64,000 nucleotides of DNA. It comes from Himantopus leucocephalus (lineage: Eukaryota > Chordata > Aves > Charadriiformes > Recurvirostridae). Position numbers and translations under genes: made by a program. Shown one piece after another: positions 13,504 through 28,502 of the stretch (position 1 is the first letter of the stretch; every line of letters begins with the position of its first letter). The stretch covers positions 8,406,119 to 8,470,118 of the forward strand of contig RSEF01000012.1 of the NCBI GenBank assembly GCA_003993805.1. Direction: 5' to 3'. The notes beneath the pieces were generated by a model that saw nothing but the letters and a program-made list of their open reading frames with translations, was not told where the DNA came from and did no database searches.

Positions 13504-16500
13504 ATTCAGCCTCTGCCTTAAAGTGCATGAATTGCAACACCTTCCATGAGTCCCTATAAATCATTCCACCTTTGAGGAGGGGGAAGAAGAGCCACCTCAT
13601 AGACAGCTAGCTGCAAGCTGGGCAGCAAAATAAACTAATTCACACCATCATCCTGGTGAATTTCCTCCCCTTGGGAAGGCAGGAGCATTTCTCCTTTGGG
13701 CATATTGTTATGCTGACAGTCGTGTTTAATCTGACAAACGTATCTTCTTATTATTGAGACCTGTGCTACAGTTCATGCTGCAGGACATAGTAAGGGCTAA
13801 TTTATTATTATTTTTTTTTTTTTATTGGGGTGGGGGGAAGATGGGCAATGCTGCAGTCACTGGTTACCACTGTGCCTTAAGTATTCTGCTGCAAAACCTG
13901 TTAAAAAACCCCAAACCCATGAAAAGGCACAGGAAAGGAACAGGAAGATTTGCTTACGTTTTAATACACTATTTACAGAATACCTGATTCACACTCATAG
14001 ACCCCTTGATTAACTTTTTCTACCAATGCTAAAATAAAAATGCTCTGAGTAGAACTGTGGAACTACTATAGAACCTCTATATATGCTTAGTTCTGGAACT
14101 AGCTGGCCATCATTCAATCATTTAAAAAGTCCAGACCATTAGTAGTATCTATCATCTTTTGAGTGGGAGACACTGGAAATGGAAGTGTTGTCAGACTATT
14201 GTAGTGTCACTGTTAAGCAATGCTCAAATTTTTAAAAAGAATTTTACAGTTAAGTGCATGTTCTTGAGAAAGCCTGACAAAAATTAAGTTCTGTAATAAT
14301 TCTAAAGCTTGCAGAACTACAGAGATAAAGTAGTCAATCTGTGTAATATATTGTGATATAGCCATCATATCTAAAGAACTTCAAAGTGTTCTTAACTGAA
14401 AACTCCAAACTCACCACTCTTCTGAAGGTTTTATCTAGTGTCTGTCAATTCCCACCATGGAGAGGGGCCCGTGTTTTTGGTTGTAACAGAAGTGGTCATG
14501 GAGCTACAAGGGCTTAACCCTATGAGAGAGACAACTGCATCTGAAAGTTGCTGAAACTTCTCACCATCCTATGTAATTCTGTAACATAAACTTTTAAATA
14601 TCTGGCATAAAAAGCAAAGAAATACACGTCAGAGAAAAAATATTACAAGCGTGTTATCAGTTTTAGTATAGTATAAGGTCAGTGCCACTGACATTACAGT
14701 AACAGATGACCTCCAAATGCATCTTCAGGATATCACAGTGAATTTTCTTATAATTGCCGAAGGGACAATGAGTGTTCTTCATGGATCCTTTCATCAAGGC
14801 TTTTACAATAAATGAAAAAAATGAAGAAAGCCAAATGAGTAAGGATGGCTACATTGATTAATAAATCCCAGGCATAAACAACCTAATGAAAAACTGGGTT
14901 GGGGAAAGAAGTATTTCTGTGTCATAGATCTACTGTATAACAATTTCCCTCAATTTTTTAATAGTTGATATTATTAGAATGAGGCTAAGTTATACATACA
15001 AAGCTGCGTTTTTTCAGGAGGAGATACATGATAAAGGAAATTCAGTGAAAGATTAAAAAAGAAAGGACATTTCATCATACCAAAAGCAAACTATCGTAAA
15101 TACTGAACTACTTCAGATTATTTCTGCTTCCTATTCAGACGTTTATATGAAAGCATGGCTGTTACCTTTGCTGCTATAGAAAGTCTAAACTGTTCAGCAG
15201 ATGTTGATTAAAGACATCCAAGTTGCTGTGTTTAACATTTCAGTTTAAGTTCAGTGATGCTTTGATAGTTTATATGCAAAAAGGCTGTGACTGGCCTGCA
15301 GTAACTAATGGTGAAACTCAATACGTGCATTGTCTTTTCTGCAGCTGTAGTGCAAATATTAAATTACATCTCATAGTAACAAGAATCTTCGTTCTCTGAT
15401 GAACAACATTTTGAACACTTCAACTCTTAATTGATATAAACCTATGTACATTGACCATATGTTAGTTTAGAATGATTAAGAAAAGACATCGTTAAAAGAA
15501 GGGGGCAGGAAGATACGTTATCCTTCTGCAAAGCTTTTCTTTCATGTAAAGTCATTACACTGTCCCTTATATATGAATATAGATGCCCTCTGTAAGCAGG
15601 GAGCTAGAAGGAAACTTTCCAGTAGAAAGCGTATTATTATTCCTGATTAATTCCTGCCTAACTGTTTAGGGTCCGCTGCTATGTTTTTTTTCTCCTGCTT
15701 TTTACCACTGGCACTTAAGGAAACTCATATGAAATAGTACCATGTGAAATTGGATTCTCTATTACAAGCTCTTAAATGCAACTCCTAAGGGCAGGATGCT
15801 CTTCTAGTACCAATCAACATAGCTGTATTGAATTCATATAGCCATTCTTTATTTATAGTAGTTAGGGGCCAGGCCTGTTATTTTTACTTTCAATGAAAAA
15901 AATTTTGGTGTTACAGATTATTTTTTTTCCATTTAAAATTATTTTCCATTTTTAGGGCTTCCCTCCTCCCTCTTCAACCTGTCTGCCCTGTTATTCCTTA
16001 CTCTGAGAATAAGGAAGTGTAAAGTTTAATATTTTTCCCCTGTTGATTTTGATGAAGCATTATATTACTATTTAGAACATTTTACAAGAAAACTGGGAAA
16101 TAAGAGAATATTGGAAATCTCTGAAATAGTTTTGTAAGGCTGTAGGAAGAGGTATGTAATTAAGGATTGAATATGACAGAGCAGTTTTAAAGTGCTGTAC
16201 TTGCACTTTTTTCCCTTCAGGTGTGAAATGTCTGTGATTTATAAGTTCTATTCAATCAATTTATCATGTAGAATTATAAGAGCAGTACATTTACCTGAAA
16301 GTCTCTGAATTAAAGAAAGAATACTGAGAGTTCTCTATGTTCTGGAGCAATCACATAAAGCTTATATTTATCTGTCTGTACTTTTGAAGTCTTTATACCA
16401 AATACGTTTAATATTGTCATATGGTTTTATCTAAAAGGCATGTTATGAAACTATTAATATAAGAAGCTATATAATTACTGTTATAATGTAATTTATGGCC

Positions 16501-19500
16501 AGAGTTTTCTAACAAAATCAGTTGTAGTATGCTGCAGTAAATATTAGATGTTGGCTATACTCATAATTGTGTATGGTCTGAGTTACACTGTCCTGGAGAA
16601 CAGTGTGATGTTTAAATGGGCATTTATTTTGCTTTTGTCTAGACTATTGTATCTTTTATACCTTTCCATTGGAATCAAAACTATAGGAGTTGCTTAAATG
16701 AGAGGTATATTGAGTTTCAAATTCAAACCTTACAAAGCATGTTAAATATCTCTTTAAACTTTCCAGGAAAGGAAATAAAGGTATTCTTTTGTTTCGCTCA
16801 AGCTGGTGATTTAAATAGTAACCCTAAGCCACCAATAGAAATATGTAGTGATGTTTGTAAAAACAAAACAGATATTCTGAAACTATTACAGTACATATGT
16901 ACATAAATTAAAAGTATATGAAAAATAAGCAAGAAAACCTGGGACATCCCAGGTTACAGTAGAGTTTAATTTTGGTGTTGATTCTTTAACTGGGTTGCCC
17001 ACATAGATGTATATGATACATGAATGAATGGAGCAGTGACTTTCGAGGCTAGAAATATTTTATTATAAACCATATTTCTGGAGTGAATGTGGAAAGAATG
17101 AACATAAGAGAGCAAGAATAAAACTAAAAAAGTCCTTCAGGTAATATAAAAAAATTCCCTGCATTGCTTGAAGTTGATTGAAGAAGCATAAAAAAGGATA
17201 ATCAGACAACTACAGTTAAGATGAAGGGGACTTGGAGTGAGAAGGCAGATTTTTATCTCGGATATGGCCTTCTTCCATGTTTTAATTTAGGAAATATTAA
17301 TTAATGTTAATGTGTGTTAATTAGGGGGGAAAAAAAATTCAGTGCGGATGGGGAAAAAGAAATGGTTACTAGCCTGAAAAAGAAATTTGGAGTGTTAATT
17401 CCAGGAGGCTGAAGGGAGTGATTAATATCAATTTAGAAGAGTATTTGCAATGGTATGTGATAGTAGAAATTGCCAATATTTCTGTCTGCAGAAATACTGG
17501 CTAGCAGAACAAAGTATGATGACCCTTCTCTACATGGCCTTTGTGTCATCCCACCTAAAAAACCATACTTGATTTCAGACATCTCATTGTCAGAACAATG
17601 ATGTAAATGTGAAAGATGTAGACAAAAAGAATAGTTAGAGACCTGACAGGGTCAGGTATCTGGCTAAAACTGAGAGAACTTAAGTTTTCTGTTTTAATGT
17701 TCTGAGGTTATAAATATCACAAAAGAGGAGAGATTATTTTGGACAGTGTAGAACTTAAAAAATGAGTTGCATGTAATCAGATTGACAAGGAGATCTGCCA
17801 AGTGATTGGATAGCCTTCAAATGGGAAAGGAAATTCAATTACCATAGGTTTTTCAATGCTAGGTGTAACATAGGCCCCAGTCCTGGAAAGGATCTTAGAG
17901 TATCATAGTATGTTCCACTGCCCACAATCAGGATTTGAAGGAGATTCTTACAGTGAATGAAACCCCTTCATTTTCTCTAGGGATTCAGCCACGCTTCCCC
18001 AGCCTCTACACCACAATCTGCTCAACCTTTTCACTTTGAAGTGAACTACAGTTTGTAAGGTTTCTGCCTGTTACTCAGAGCTCTAGATGGCAGCTCTTTT
18101 CTGTAATTAAAAAGAAATAATTTTTCTGGATGTCTGTCTGTTTTCCTATCTTAGTAATTTTCCTATGTGTGTAAAATGAAACCTCAGGATAAGTTATGGT
18201 AAATAATTCCTTCTATTATTTTTCCAAACTCTTTTTAGTCTTTTACTGATGGTGATTGTTTCTGTTTTTCTACCTTGTTTTGACTGATGAAAGCTTCTCA
18301 TTAATTTAGCAGGACTATATTGCTGTTTTATTTAAAATGAGGTAATATGCTTTTTAGCTTCTTTCTTGGGATACTTTGGATGCCAAAACCTAAATCTGCT
18401 TTCAGAACAGATTGGTCAGCTATTTTAAAGCTTGTGTTATTCTTCTATTTCTATATTTATTTCTCTTTATATATTTGTGTCTTAAAATAATGCACACAAC
18501 ATACACATCTGTGTTGGGCTTTTTTGGTGTTGGTTTTCTTTTTTTTCCTCTTTCTTTTTTCTCTTGTGCTACTTCCCATTCATGTTATCCAGCAGATTGA
18601 TTTCTCTACGTTCATTGCTCTGGAAGACTTCCCATACTACTGTCTAGCTTGGCTCTCTTTTTGCAGCTCTTGAGGTGCCTGTTCTTACCCTATTTACTTA
18701 GTAGCTTCTCTTTTCAGTACTCCCTGTTGCCCAACACTTGTCTATACAACTTATCTGCTGTCTCGCTCTTCCCACCATTTATTAACTTTTTATGAGACCT
18801 GTAATTTTTTAATCTGGGCAGAGGCCTCAAAGTCTTCCTAATTGATCCAGACTTAATAGGAATGACAAGATGCAAACTAAAAGGTATATCATTGTTCGTC
18901 TTAAATGATTTGATTAAAAGTATAAATATGCCCAAGCAGGTTTTTTCTACATGTGAGTTTACATTAGAGTGTATACATTGCTCCAGCTTGCGTCCTACAT
19001 AGTGTAACAGTTTTCCATGCAAAATCTTCCTGAAAAATTCTTGCATAAGTTAACGTATCTTACTTTATATGCATCTATACCAAATAATAGAAAACTGGCC
19101 ATGAGTTAACAGATCATCAGATGTCTTCAGATACCTGAAATGTAGGTATGATTTTTCATGGTTAGCATGGAGAAGTAATACAGGTCATATTTTCAGGTGC
19201 TCTCAATGTGCAATTGGGCTAGACTTCAAAAATAGTTCAGCAATCAGTTGTTACCCTGGAACACGTAAAATGTTGTGAGATGTAGGAATTCATACCCAAC
19301 CAACCCAGCTTGAAAATCTGGCCCTGAATATATACAGACGGTTGTTATAAGAAGCATTAGCTTGTTAAGAATGAACGTCCACCTCTTCGTGTGTCATAAC
19401 TGGAATTATGTGTTAGTCCATTCAGTATTATTATTATCTTTACTATCTGGAAAATACCTATTGCATTTTGAATTATATCACAATAAATATGTATAATGAG

Positions 19501-21340
19501 AGCAAAAACTTTTCAATGGATGTCTGACAAGACTGTGATCCCTGCTTAGAAGAGTCCAAGAGTCAAGCTGTTTTGTTCTGAGAATTTATTGGTCCCTGAT
19601 GAGAAGGAGACAGAGACTGAGTATTTCCAGATACACAAGTGGATATTATCAGCCCAGGCTTCTTTTGGCTCGTTTCCTGGTGAAGGTTAATTTTAGCATT
19701 AAGTTCCAGCTCTTTCTCAGCTGGAGTCTGGCAACAGAAGCCAAGCTTTCAGTCCAGGAGCTCCTTTCTATGTGACAGCCTTCTCCTCTCTTGGCTCAGT
19801 TTGCCCACTGACCTGCTTTTATAGCTCTGTGAAAGTATCAGCTGACTTGAGGGCAGATCTCTTCCCTAAGCAGCCCTAGGGAAGTTTTCTTCTACTGTCT
19901 GTATGAAAACTCAGCACACGTCTTCTTTCTTAATCCTTGTCGATTCCTCCGAATCCTTCCTGGACCCATACATTTGAATCCTATATTATGGAAGGAATCT
20001 AGAATCTCATGGTGAGTAAAAATGGGTGAAATATTTCCTGCAGTGATTGCGCACTAAACCAAACAAACATGCTTGTTTTGGAAGAAGAAAAGATATTTAT
20101 CACTTTTGATCCCCAGTATTAGTTGCATTTGTGTCTATTGATGCAATAGGATGATCTCAGTTTCTACATGTACAGGAGATAGTAGGCTCATGTTTCTGAT
20201 TATAGAATAAAGAAATTTTTTTTTTTGAGTCACATATAGCTGCACTTTATTTATTGCAGGTACTGACCACAGATTATGACTCCATATTCCCACTAAATAA
20301 TATGTGTTTTCTCTTAGTGATCAACAGTTCATAGGTTCTTTTCCTTCTTTATACCTTTTTTTTTTCTCTCTCGAATTAAGTGACGCATAGATTTTCTTTT
20401 TTCTTTAGGTAAACTTCCAATCCCATTGGATTTTTTTTAGATACCGTAACAATACTTTATGCTTCTGTACTGTTTTCCCTAAGATTTTGCTGATACTCAG
20501 TTGATACTCCATGCGTTTAATGGACTGAATCATACAGAGTGTACAATGACATGGGAAATGCTTCCATATTATCTGAATAGATCTCTTGATTCTACCACTG
20601 ACTTATTTGCTTTCCTCAGCCTGCTTCAGGAAAGTTTAATTACTCGGTAACATCTGTTCAGAAGCTTGATATGAATGTAAATTTCATGTCTTCATTAATC
20701 ATATTCTTTTTGTTCTTTGCAGCTTTACAACCATACTGTGGTGAATGTGTTGAGTGGACTATCAAATGGACGGGTAGACAGAGTGAACATGTGGGACTAA
20801 ACTCTTTAGTAGCAAGAATTTCTTCTAGACCTTAAACTATCCCTGTATTCCTAAATCACTTGCTCCTTAGGACAGAGATTTGTTATAAGCAAACCTGACA
20901 AAACACTTGTAGTGAGTTACAATATAAAAGCAAATATTAGTCCTGTTCAGGTGACAGAGCCCTACAGCTATGTGTTTCTGTGACAGCTAAGATGGATTCA
21001 AGGGCTAAAACTTTGTTTGTAGAGCTTCTGGGGAAAGTGGGCTTCAGGTACTGCAGGTCTGTGAAGACCTTATGTCTTTTCAGGTTACTGTACCTGTGAA
21101 GTATGTGAGAATTTTGAAAACAGTTGGTTTAGTTATCAGCTAATGGGAAAGGGAAATGTAAGAAATGCATTTTGCTGTTATTTTATGGAGTTCTGATAAA
21201 GTATTTGCAATCAAGTTCAATATATTGCTGCAATCATACTATACTTCAGACATTGTGAAATTACAAAAATAACAATCAAGTACTGGGCCTATTATTTTAT
21301 TAATATCTTAATATTGTTATTATTTTATTAATATTTCAAA

Positions 21341-21403
21341 GAATCATAGAATCATTTAGGTTGGAAAAGACCCTTAAGATTATTGAGTCCAACTGTTAAC
21401 CTA
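21341..21403 (-). mobile_element. CR1 3'-end fragment, antisense
   Basis: About 63 bp matching the reverse complement of the CR1 3' terminus: gaatcatagaatcatttagg, ttggaaaagacccttaagat and gagtccaactgttaacct are diagnostic. It is an extremely 5'-truncated insertion, common for CR1 in birds. The flanking sequence on the left is AT-rich and contains its own short direct repeat. Confidence 0.88.
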
Positions 21404-24400
21404 GGTATAAAAATTGTACATGGAATTTTCAGTCTTATTTGTTTCTTTAAAATGAAAGAAAAAAGCAAATCAAAACTGAAAGCCACATTGGAAAATAAGT
21501 ATCTGAATAATCATTAATGGCTTTGAAAAGATCTCAGACTTTGCAGTTTGAGAGAAAAAGATTTGAAAGGTATTTAGGTAGAGCTTGCTGCTGTTACTGA
21601 TAATTCAGACAGGAAGTATAACATCTACAAGCAGAGGAATACCTTGTCCTGGTTATTCCACTCTCCTCCTTGAGGCCTTGTTGGTGCTCATGGGGAATTC
21701 AGAACAGAAGAACTGGTAGAGTTCTGGTGACAGACTTGGGAGCTTATTGATGAGATAGCCATTTCTGGTGCTGCCATCTTCTAGTTTTTATCTTCATGGT
21801 TGTTAGAAATTTATGTATCCATTTGATCTTTTTTTTTCTGGGTGGTCTTTTGTTGAGTGTCTCTTGTTTAGAGATGATGATATTAATTTTTTGCAGTAAA
21901 GGCATTTGATGACATAGTGTGATGGAAGCGACTGAAATATTTCAGACTTCAGTTTTCAAAAATGTATGCACGCTGACTTCAAAATTATTTTAGTTCTCTG
22001 TATTGTAGGTTTTGGTTTTGTTCACACAAAAAAGTTGTGCATAACTTGAAGTAGAACTAAAATTAATCCCAAGAAGGTTTGAATACACCATTTCTCAGAT
22101 TTTTCTTAGAAATGTTTTTTGACCTGATTGTTATTAGGTATGTAATGTTGGTCCTTCTGATCAAATAAAATCATAACTGCCCTTTACTTTTTCTTTTGTG
22201 TCTGATGCTGGTGCCAGTGTTTGTTACTTACTTCTTCATAGCTTTTATACCTCCCCCTTTCTGTCTCCTGTTCTTTTTCTTTAGTTCATTCTTTGAAAAT
22301 TCCCATCTCCAGATGTCAGCATCTGTGTAAACTTTTGGTTTTGTTTGTCTGGTATTTTCTTTACGTTTGATTGCTACCACAGCTTTAGTGTTCAGTAGTA
22401 AGAGCATCTTTTTTTTTTCTTTTAATCTAAAGTACTGTTTTCTGTATTCTGATCTTTGTTTGCATATTTGTTATAATTTCCAACGCTCTCTTTTAGAGGC
22501 GTGATGTCATCTTCACCTCATCTTGAATGTCCGCTTTCTCTGTAATGGTAGTATCTTCAGATATTTTTCTTCCTTAATAGCTTATTTCTTTTGAAGAGTG
22601 TATGCGGTTGATAATCTGTCACAGGTCCTGTTGACACTACTGTAATTTTACACATTCTGCTTCATAAGTTGTTGCTTGTGAATAATCAAAAATGAGTTGC
22701 CCTCTCTTTCTACATTATTTCATACCAGGTGCAAACATATAATATGCATCTCCGTTGTATCAGTTTGTTTTTCCGTTAACTTTTTATATGAGTTAATTTG
22801 CAGTATGCATTTTAATGCTTTATTTAGTACGTTAGTGACAGTTTTTGCAGCTTAACAAGAAATTGGAGATAAATATGTGAGTGAATAGCTTTCATAACAT
22901 CTTGGATAGTCCTGGAATACAAGTGGTAACAAACATGAAGCAAACACTCTTCTCTAGCTAAGAATTTCAGCTGAATTCACAGTGCTTGTTTTTTTGAAGA
23001 GAATTTATTCTAGCCACTTAGCAAGGCAGAGGTCAAATTCTCATGAAGTCTTTCAGAACTGTCTTTACACAGAGCCTTGCCTAACAAAATTGGTTGTACT
23101 TAGAATGTCATCCCAAGACTTAGCATTTGTTCTCTGTGAAATGGTACGCTTGGCTTACGTAACATGTCAGTGCATATTGCAAGGGACAACGTAAATCCAT
23201 GGGGTATAGTTTCCCCATAAGTTCTTGGTTGTCAGTGTTAATACTGGACAATAGTAGCATTTTGTAAGTATAGCGAAAGGTATGTCTTAGTTAAGTTATT
23301 GTTTGGTGTTGTTTTATTGGAGCTATTTTATACAGCTCCAATATATATGTGTGTTAAGCTTGTCAAGTAGAGCAAAATTCTGAAGGATTATTTTCTTTGC
23401 TGCTTGGATTATGTGAGTTGGGAAGGTAGCAATAGGGTAATTACTAGCTCACGCCACTGCTCTATTGCTCTTGTCATCAGGTTAACCTGAGGGCTGATGT
23501 CTGAAGGAGCATTTGCTTCATTAGCTCCTTTGTGACAGTCACGGTGCAGCTGCTCTTTGCTACTTTGAACTGTAGTCCTGAAGGAAGTTTGAGGTAAAAA
23601 CTATTCAGACAGATCAATCATCTCTTGTGAAAACCTTACAGACCCATTGAGTTGCAGAATGCTTTCTCCTTGGGCACACACCATATCCATGGTTGGAAAT
23701 GTGTTGGAAATGTTTACATAACCCTTAGAGGGTTATGTAAAATCTATGGACAGCTTTACTAATAACCTTCATTATCTCTGATTTAGTAACCCACTGTCAA
23801 ATTGACAGTGTAGGATTGAGCTGGTCGTATGCTTTGGGCCATCTAGGAATATGAAGCTAAAAGATACTATTGAACCAGCAAGTATGTTGTAATCTGAAGT
23901 AAGTACAATGCTGCTCTCTTATTCCAATTTGGAAAATATGAATTTGGAAGGTAGTAATAGGAATGCACTCTGGAAATATTTTAAATTGAGAACATATTGT
24001 GCAATAGGCAATTATAGGTAAGAAGCTTTATTGGGAAATAATCAAGCATTTTGGTAGCTATTGGAATTGCTTATGAAATCCAAGAGTATTTTATCATGTT
24101 GTAAGATTAGCAAGCTTTTTTTCAATTACCTTGGTAAAGCCAAAGATTAGTGCAAATCTTATACTTTAATAAATACATTCAGTTGCAAGCAACAAACTCC
24201 CATTTTATAATATTTTAAAGAGTTTCATATTATAGTATAATTTTTCAATATAACATTTATTTTAAGCTTTAGAATCTAAATGTGTATGTATTTTGACTTT
24301 TGAAAAAAATATTCCCAATTAACGCTTGTCTGTCTACCTACTTAAAAGGAAGAAAAACAGTGAAAGTCAGTGGTATTGAATGTTGAAGTACTTCTGGGGC

Positions 24401-24805
24401 TAGTCTCTTTCAAAACAAAGGACAATTCTGCAACATCAAACTGTTGAAGCAGAAGTTGCCCTTCAGTGAACTAATTTTGTTAATTGAAATCCTGCTTAAA
24501 CTGAAAGATGTATTTAGGTCATATCATGACTGTTAGTGGAAAACTATGGAGCCATAGCTTCCCCCTCTTGCCCCGTAGGCTGAAATGTCAAATAGCTGCT
24601 TTAAAGCCCATTAATTTTAAAATACTTTGACTAACTTGATATTTAGTAACTGTACATAATTTAGTAAAAATTTTTGGCTAAAAATCTATTGTGCTTTCCA
24701 GAAATGATACCTCTGTATATTGAGCTTTCAGGTAATAATATTTTTACAGTCATAGTAGGGAAAAATTATTTCAGTCTCTTCTGGGTATTTAATTACCAAC
24801 TATGC

Positions 24806-24841
24806 ATGCACACACAGACAAGTGTGCACACACACACATGC
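24806..24841. repeat. CA-rich microsatellite
   Basis: Imperfect (CA)n: atgcacacacagacaagtg followed by tgcacacacacacatgcg. Confidence 0.85.
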
Positions 24842-26674
24842 GTAAAATGGAGATACTAGGACATCTGTAGATACACCTGTTTTACTGACTCACTACCATA
24901 GCTGGTTTCTTGTTCTGGGACATAATGAGATGTTTCTAAGAAGGACCATATGAGACAGAAAAATTATCATGAGTCTTACTAATGAAAATAAACTCTGTGT
25001 AAGCAGACATTTAGAGTATTTGCATTTGAACTACACCTAGCTTTTTTTTTTCTGTTTCAATTAATAGTTACCTATTTTTGTTATTTGTGTCTATGAGGCA
25101 ACAGCTAAAGTCTGAGAATGAATACTAAGCTTTAAAGTAGTCTTGTTAATGCTCATGTTGGATGAATGCTGTTGTTTATTAAATCTCTTTCTCATAATTC
25201 TGTTAACTGTAGAATGTAGCGGTACTTGGGAAATTGTTCAGTAGAATTTGCTTTCATAAATAGTAAGATTATTTTTTTAGTAAATAATAAAAATGCTATA
25301 TACAAAAGTTCTGTTTCCTCCCCTGTGTTTCAATTTGCAATGTAAATTAAACTAATCTTATATTATGCACGTTTGCAGAGGTAAGAACTACATGTTGACA
25401 AAACTGCACAGTAACTAATTTCCTATCAGGTAAAAATATAAGTGCTTGAGGATTTAGAAAGTCTTAACAGTGCCTGTCGTAAATTGAATTTGGGCATACT
25501 CAAAAGTAAGTAATTATTCAGCAATAAAATGGTATCCTTACATATATGCCTGTACCCAAATATATGCTGGAGAAAGACAGAGGTTGCCAGAGGGTTTGTT
25601 GTTCTTTCTGGGTTTAAAAAACCCAGGAAGAACTAACTTGTATCTTGTGTTCCAAGATTTTAGCATGTGAGACTGCTCAGTCTCTTTGCCTCCTGTAATC
25701 TTCTTGAGAGAACTTTTTGTGATTAACTGGTCATAAAATCTTGTCTGCATTCGCAGGCCTTTACTAATCCCCTGCCCATCCCAACAAACAAACAAATACT
25801 CTGTGGTACTGATGCTACTTTCACATACCGCAGTGTGGTCCTGTGCCCATCAAATTATTTCCTTCAGATTTATATAGCACAAATAGAAGAATAATCAGAT
25901 CCTTTCCTCTTATTTTATCTATGGGCTACTCATTGAATGACTTATTTTAAAGGAGTTGTGATTCAATGGGGATGTTTTTAATTTGCTGGCTGTTCTCTTT
26001 ACCTCTGAGGAAAGAATTTTGTAAATGCTGAATAATTTTAGAACATGTTTTCTTGGTTAAGGGTTGGATCATATTTTAAATTAGTTTTAAGAGGAAGGAA
26101 ATCGTGTAAATGCTGTGGAATTCAGATAAGCAGTGTGCATAGGAAATAAGTACTTTAATTTAGGGTGCCTAGAATTGGTAGGTCAAGCTGATGATAATAA
26201 AGGACCAGATCTTAACTTTGTTTCAAAGAACATGTAATCAATATTCACTCTCCTGTTTTATTTCCTTTTTGCTTGAGAATTTATTTTGGTGAAGCTGAGA
26301 TGTGCAGTTACTTACGTATTCCACAGGGTGTCATGAGGTAGTTGTTGGAATAATGAATACTTGGATGAAAGTAAAGAAAGAAACGTAGTGTGCAGTCCTC
26401 TGAATGCCAGTTAATGTAATTTTAGATGTGACTAATACACATGCCATAAAATAAAAAGTTCTTAACTCATTAACACATGTATCTTATTTCTGTATCTGTA
26501 TAAAATATACACATGAAGAAAAATATTACGAGAGGTCGTTTACAAGAGTGAGCTATTCTATGTCAGGTCTTCCCAAAAAACCTTTCTAAATATACCTTAG
26601 TATTTTATAGTTTCCAGAGCAAGCAGAATCTTTGGCCCATAGCTGTAATCTAACATACTAAATTTTATATACAT

Positions 26675-26688
26675 AAAAAAAAAAAAAA
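26675..26688. repeat. A14 homopolymer
   Basis: Fourteen A followed by gaagaaagg. No source gene is recognisable upstream that would mark it as a processed insertion. Confidence 0.85.
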
Positions 26689-27069
26689 GAAGAAAGGTAC
26701 AATACTTGTATTTGCCATACTGTTATAATGAATTTCTAATTGGAATGTGATCCTCCAAATTTACTTTCAGATTTTATTTTACTTTTAATTTTTATTTAAG
26801 TTCTTTTAAAATATAAATTTATTTAAACAAACTTTATACAGTGCACACAGCTGTGGATTTTATGATTTGTTAATTGTAGATATATATATGATGTCAAAAC
26901 TTAACGTCAGGCTTTTTCTCCTGCACATGTATAATGTTGTAGGAGGAGAATTTTTACCAAAATATGCCTCAAATTAAAGTGTGTTTGATTATGGTGATGC
27001 ATTTTTGCATATGCAGACCAAATTTTTATTGACATAACTGTTGACTTCTGCGGAGCTGTACATGCATTG

Positions 27070-27197
27070 AATTTGCCTTCGGGTTTGTAAAAGAATCTTT
27101 AAATACAATTTAACAGTAATTATGAAGGATCCTNAATTTGCCTTCAGGTTTGTAAAAGAATCTTTAAATACAATTTAACAGTAATTTAGAAGGATCT
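27070..27197. repeat. About 64-bp direct repeat flanking a single N
   Basis: 27,070-27,133 and 27,135-27,197 both read aatttgccttc(g/a)ggtttg through acagtaatt and gaaggatc, with a few differences, mostly near the end. The N at 27,134 separates them with no extra bases. Confidence 0.9.
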
Positions 27198-28502
27198 AGC
27201 TTCTGTTAAAATCTGAATTGCTTTAAATGGAAATGACGTTGGCCATGAGCAAAATTACATTGCTTTATCAAATGAACAGCAAAACTTCATTCATTTCAGT
27301 AGCAACAGAACGTGATCCGAAGTGTAAAATCCCCCATGAAAGTAAGAATTTGAATCTCTGTTGACTGTAATAATTTGTCTATTTTTAACAGCATATTTAA
27401 AGCTAGTTTTGAACAAATGATATCTTATGGATTTAGGCATACTTTGTCGTATTATATAAAGTGGCATACCAAAATAATAGACAATTTTCTTATTGCTATT
27501 TATTTGTGCTAAGTATTATGGAACAAATTTTGGTTTTATGCCAGTAGCATAATAGTGAGTGGCACTGAGAGTGTAGGATGAAGGGAGGCTGATTCTTCTG
27601 ACAGACAATTAATAAAATCGTACAAAAATTTGACATACCACATGTCCTCCCTGCATTATGCCCCGCAGGTCATGGTGCCTTACAGCCATAGAAGGTGATT
27701 GCTGTGACAATCAGGAGCTGAGTGCTTTTATTCAGATTTGCTTCAGAATCCACATGATCCAGTGGAAAATTGTTTGTGCAAAACCCTTCTGACTTAACCA
27801 TTATAAATCATGACCTGTTTAACAAACCACTGTGTTTATACCTTAGCAGTATGTTTAAATACTTGCTAGCGGAAGAACTAGACCTGTTTAAGGGAGTTTT
27901 AATATCCAAAATCGTGACATACCTTAAATCTTCATGGAGATGAAGTGAACAGAAATTTGTGTTGTTTGGGGTTTTTTGTTTCTGAGTTTGGCTTTTTGAA
28001 ATATAATTATCCTGATCTCTGTCCAGATGAGTTTTCTTTACAGCGGGGCATCGTGGAAGAAGGGTTTTTTAGATACATAGGTTATCGTCTGTCTTCTTTC
28101 TCAGTTTAAGGCTCACTTTGCTGGTGCCTTTCTTTATTCTTCTTATTGCAACTAGAATAATCTATAAGGGGTAATTCCACGCATACTTTGAATTACTGAG
28201 ATAATGCAGTACCTGAAACTAAAGTGATTAATATCAGAAAATATTTAAATAATAAAATATTTGGCTGCACAGAAATTTTTCCTACAGTTTATTAGAAAAT
28301 GATACTTTAGCAAAGGAAAACAAAATAGAAAGGACAGAAGTTAAAAACTGCTGATATTATACCATGTAAAAACTTGGCAGTGTACTGAGGTGTATGTACC
28401 ATATGTGTGATATGTATACGATTCGATTGATCCTAGCACCCAAGTCCCTCTTTGAATGTTAAGACAAGGTTGATGAATATTATGATCTGTTTTTATTTTC
28501 AG

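Larger units (their letters stand above)
1184..28502 (+). other. ERC2: 27.3 kb intron between exons A and B
   Basis: The intron is bounded by gtaaga at 1184 and ttttcag at 28502; the flanking residues (LQKK / IENLQ) are adjacent in ERC2, so no constitutive exon is expected inside. Contents seen are a sense CR1 LINE at about 12.9-13.5 kb, an antisense CR1 3' end at 21.34 kb, a copy of the paired-palindrome element near 9.2 kb, CA-rich microsatellite at 24.8 kb, an A14 run at 26,675, and a near-duplicate pair around an N at 27,134. Nothing recognisable was seen from about 13.5 to 21.3 kb beyond possible very old LINE debris near 17.4-17.9 kb. Small ORFs throughout look random. Confidence 0.85.

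Noticed and set aside
13820..13850. G-rich run as a G-quadruplex
   Set aside because: Only two long G runs and one short one are present; the sequence does not clearly meet a four-run rule.
26675..26700. A-run as the tail of a processed pseudogene
   Set aside because: No gene-like sequence precedes it on the plus strand and no target-site duplication was seen.
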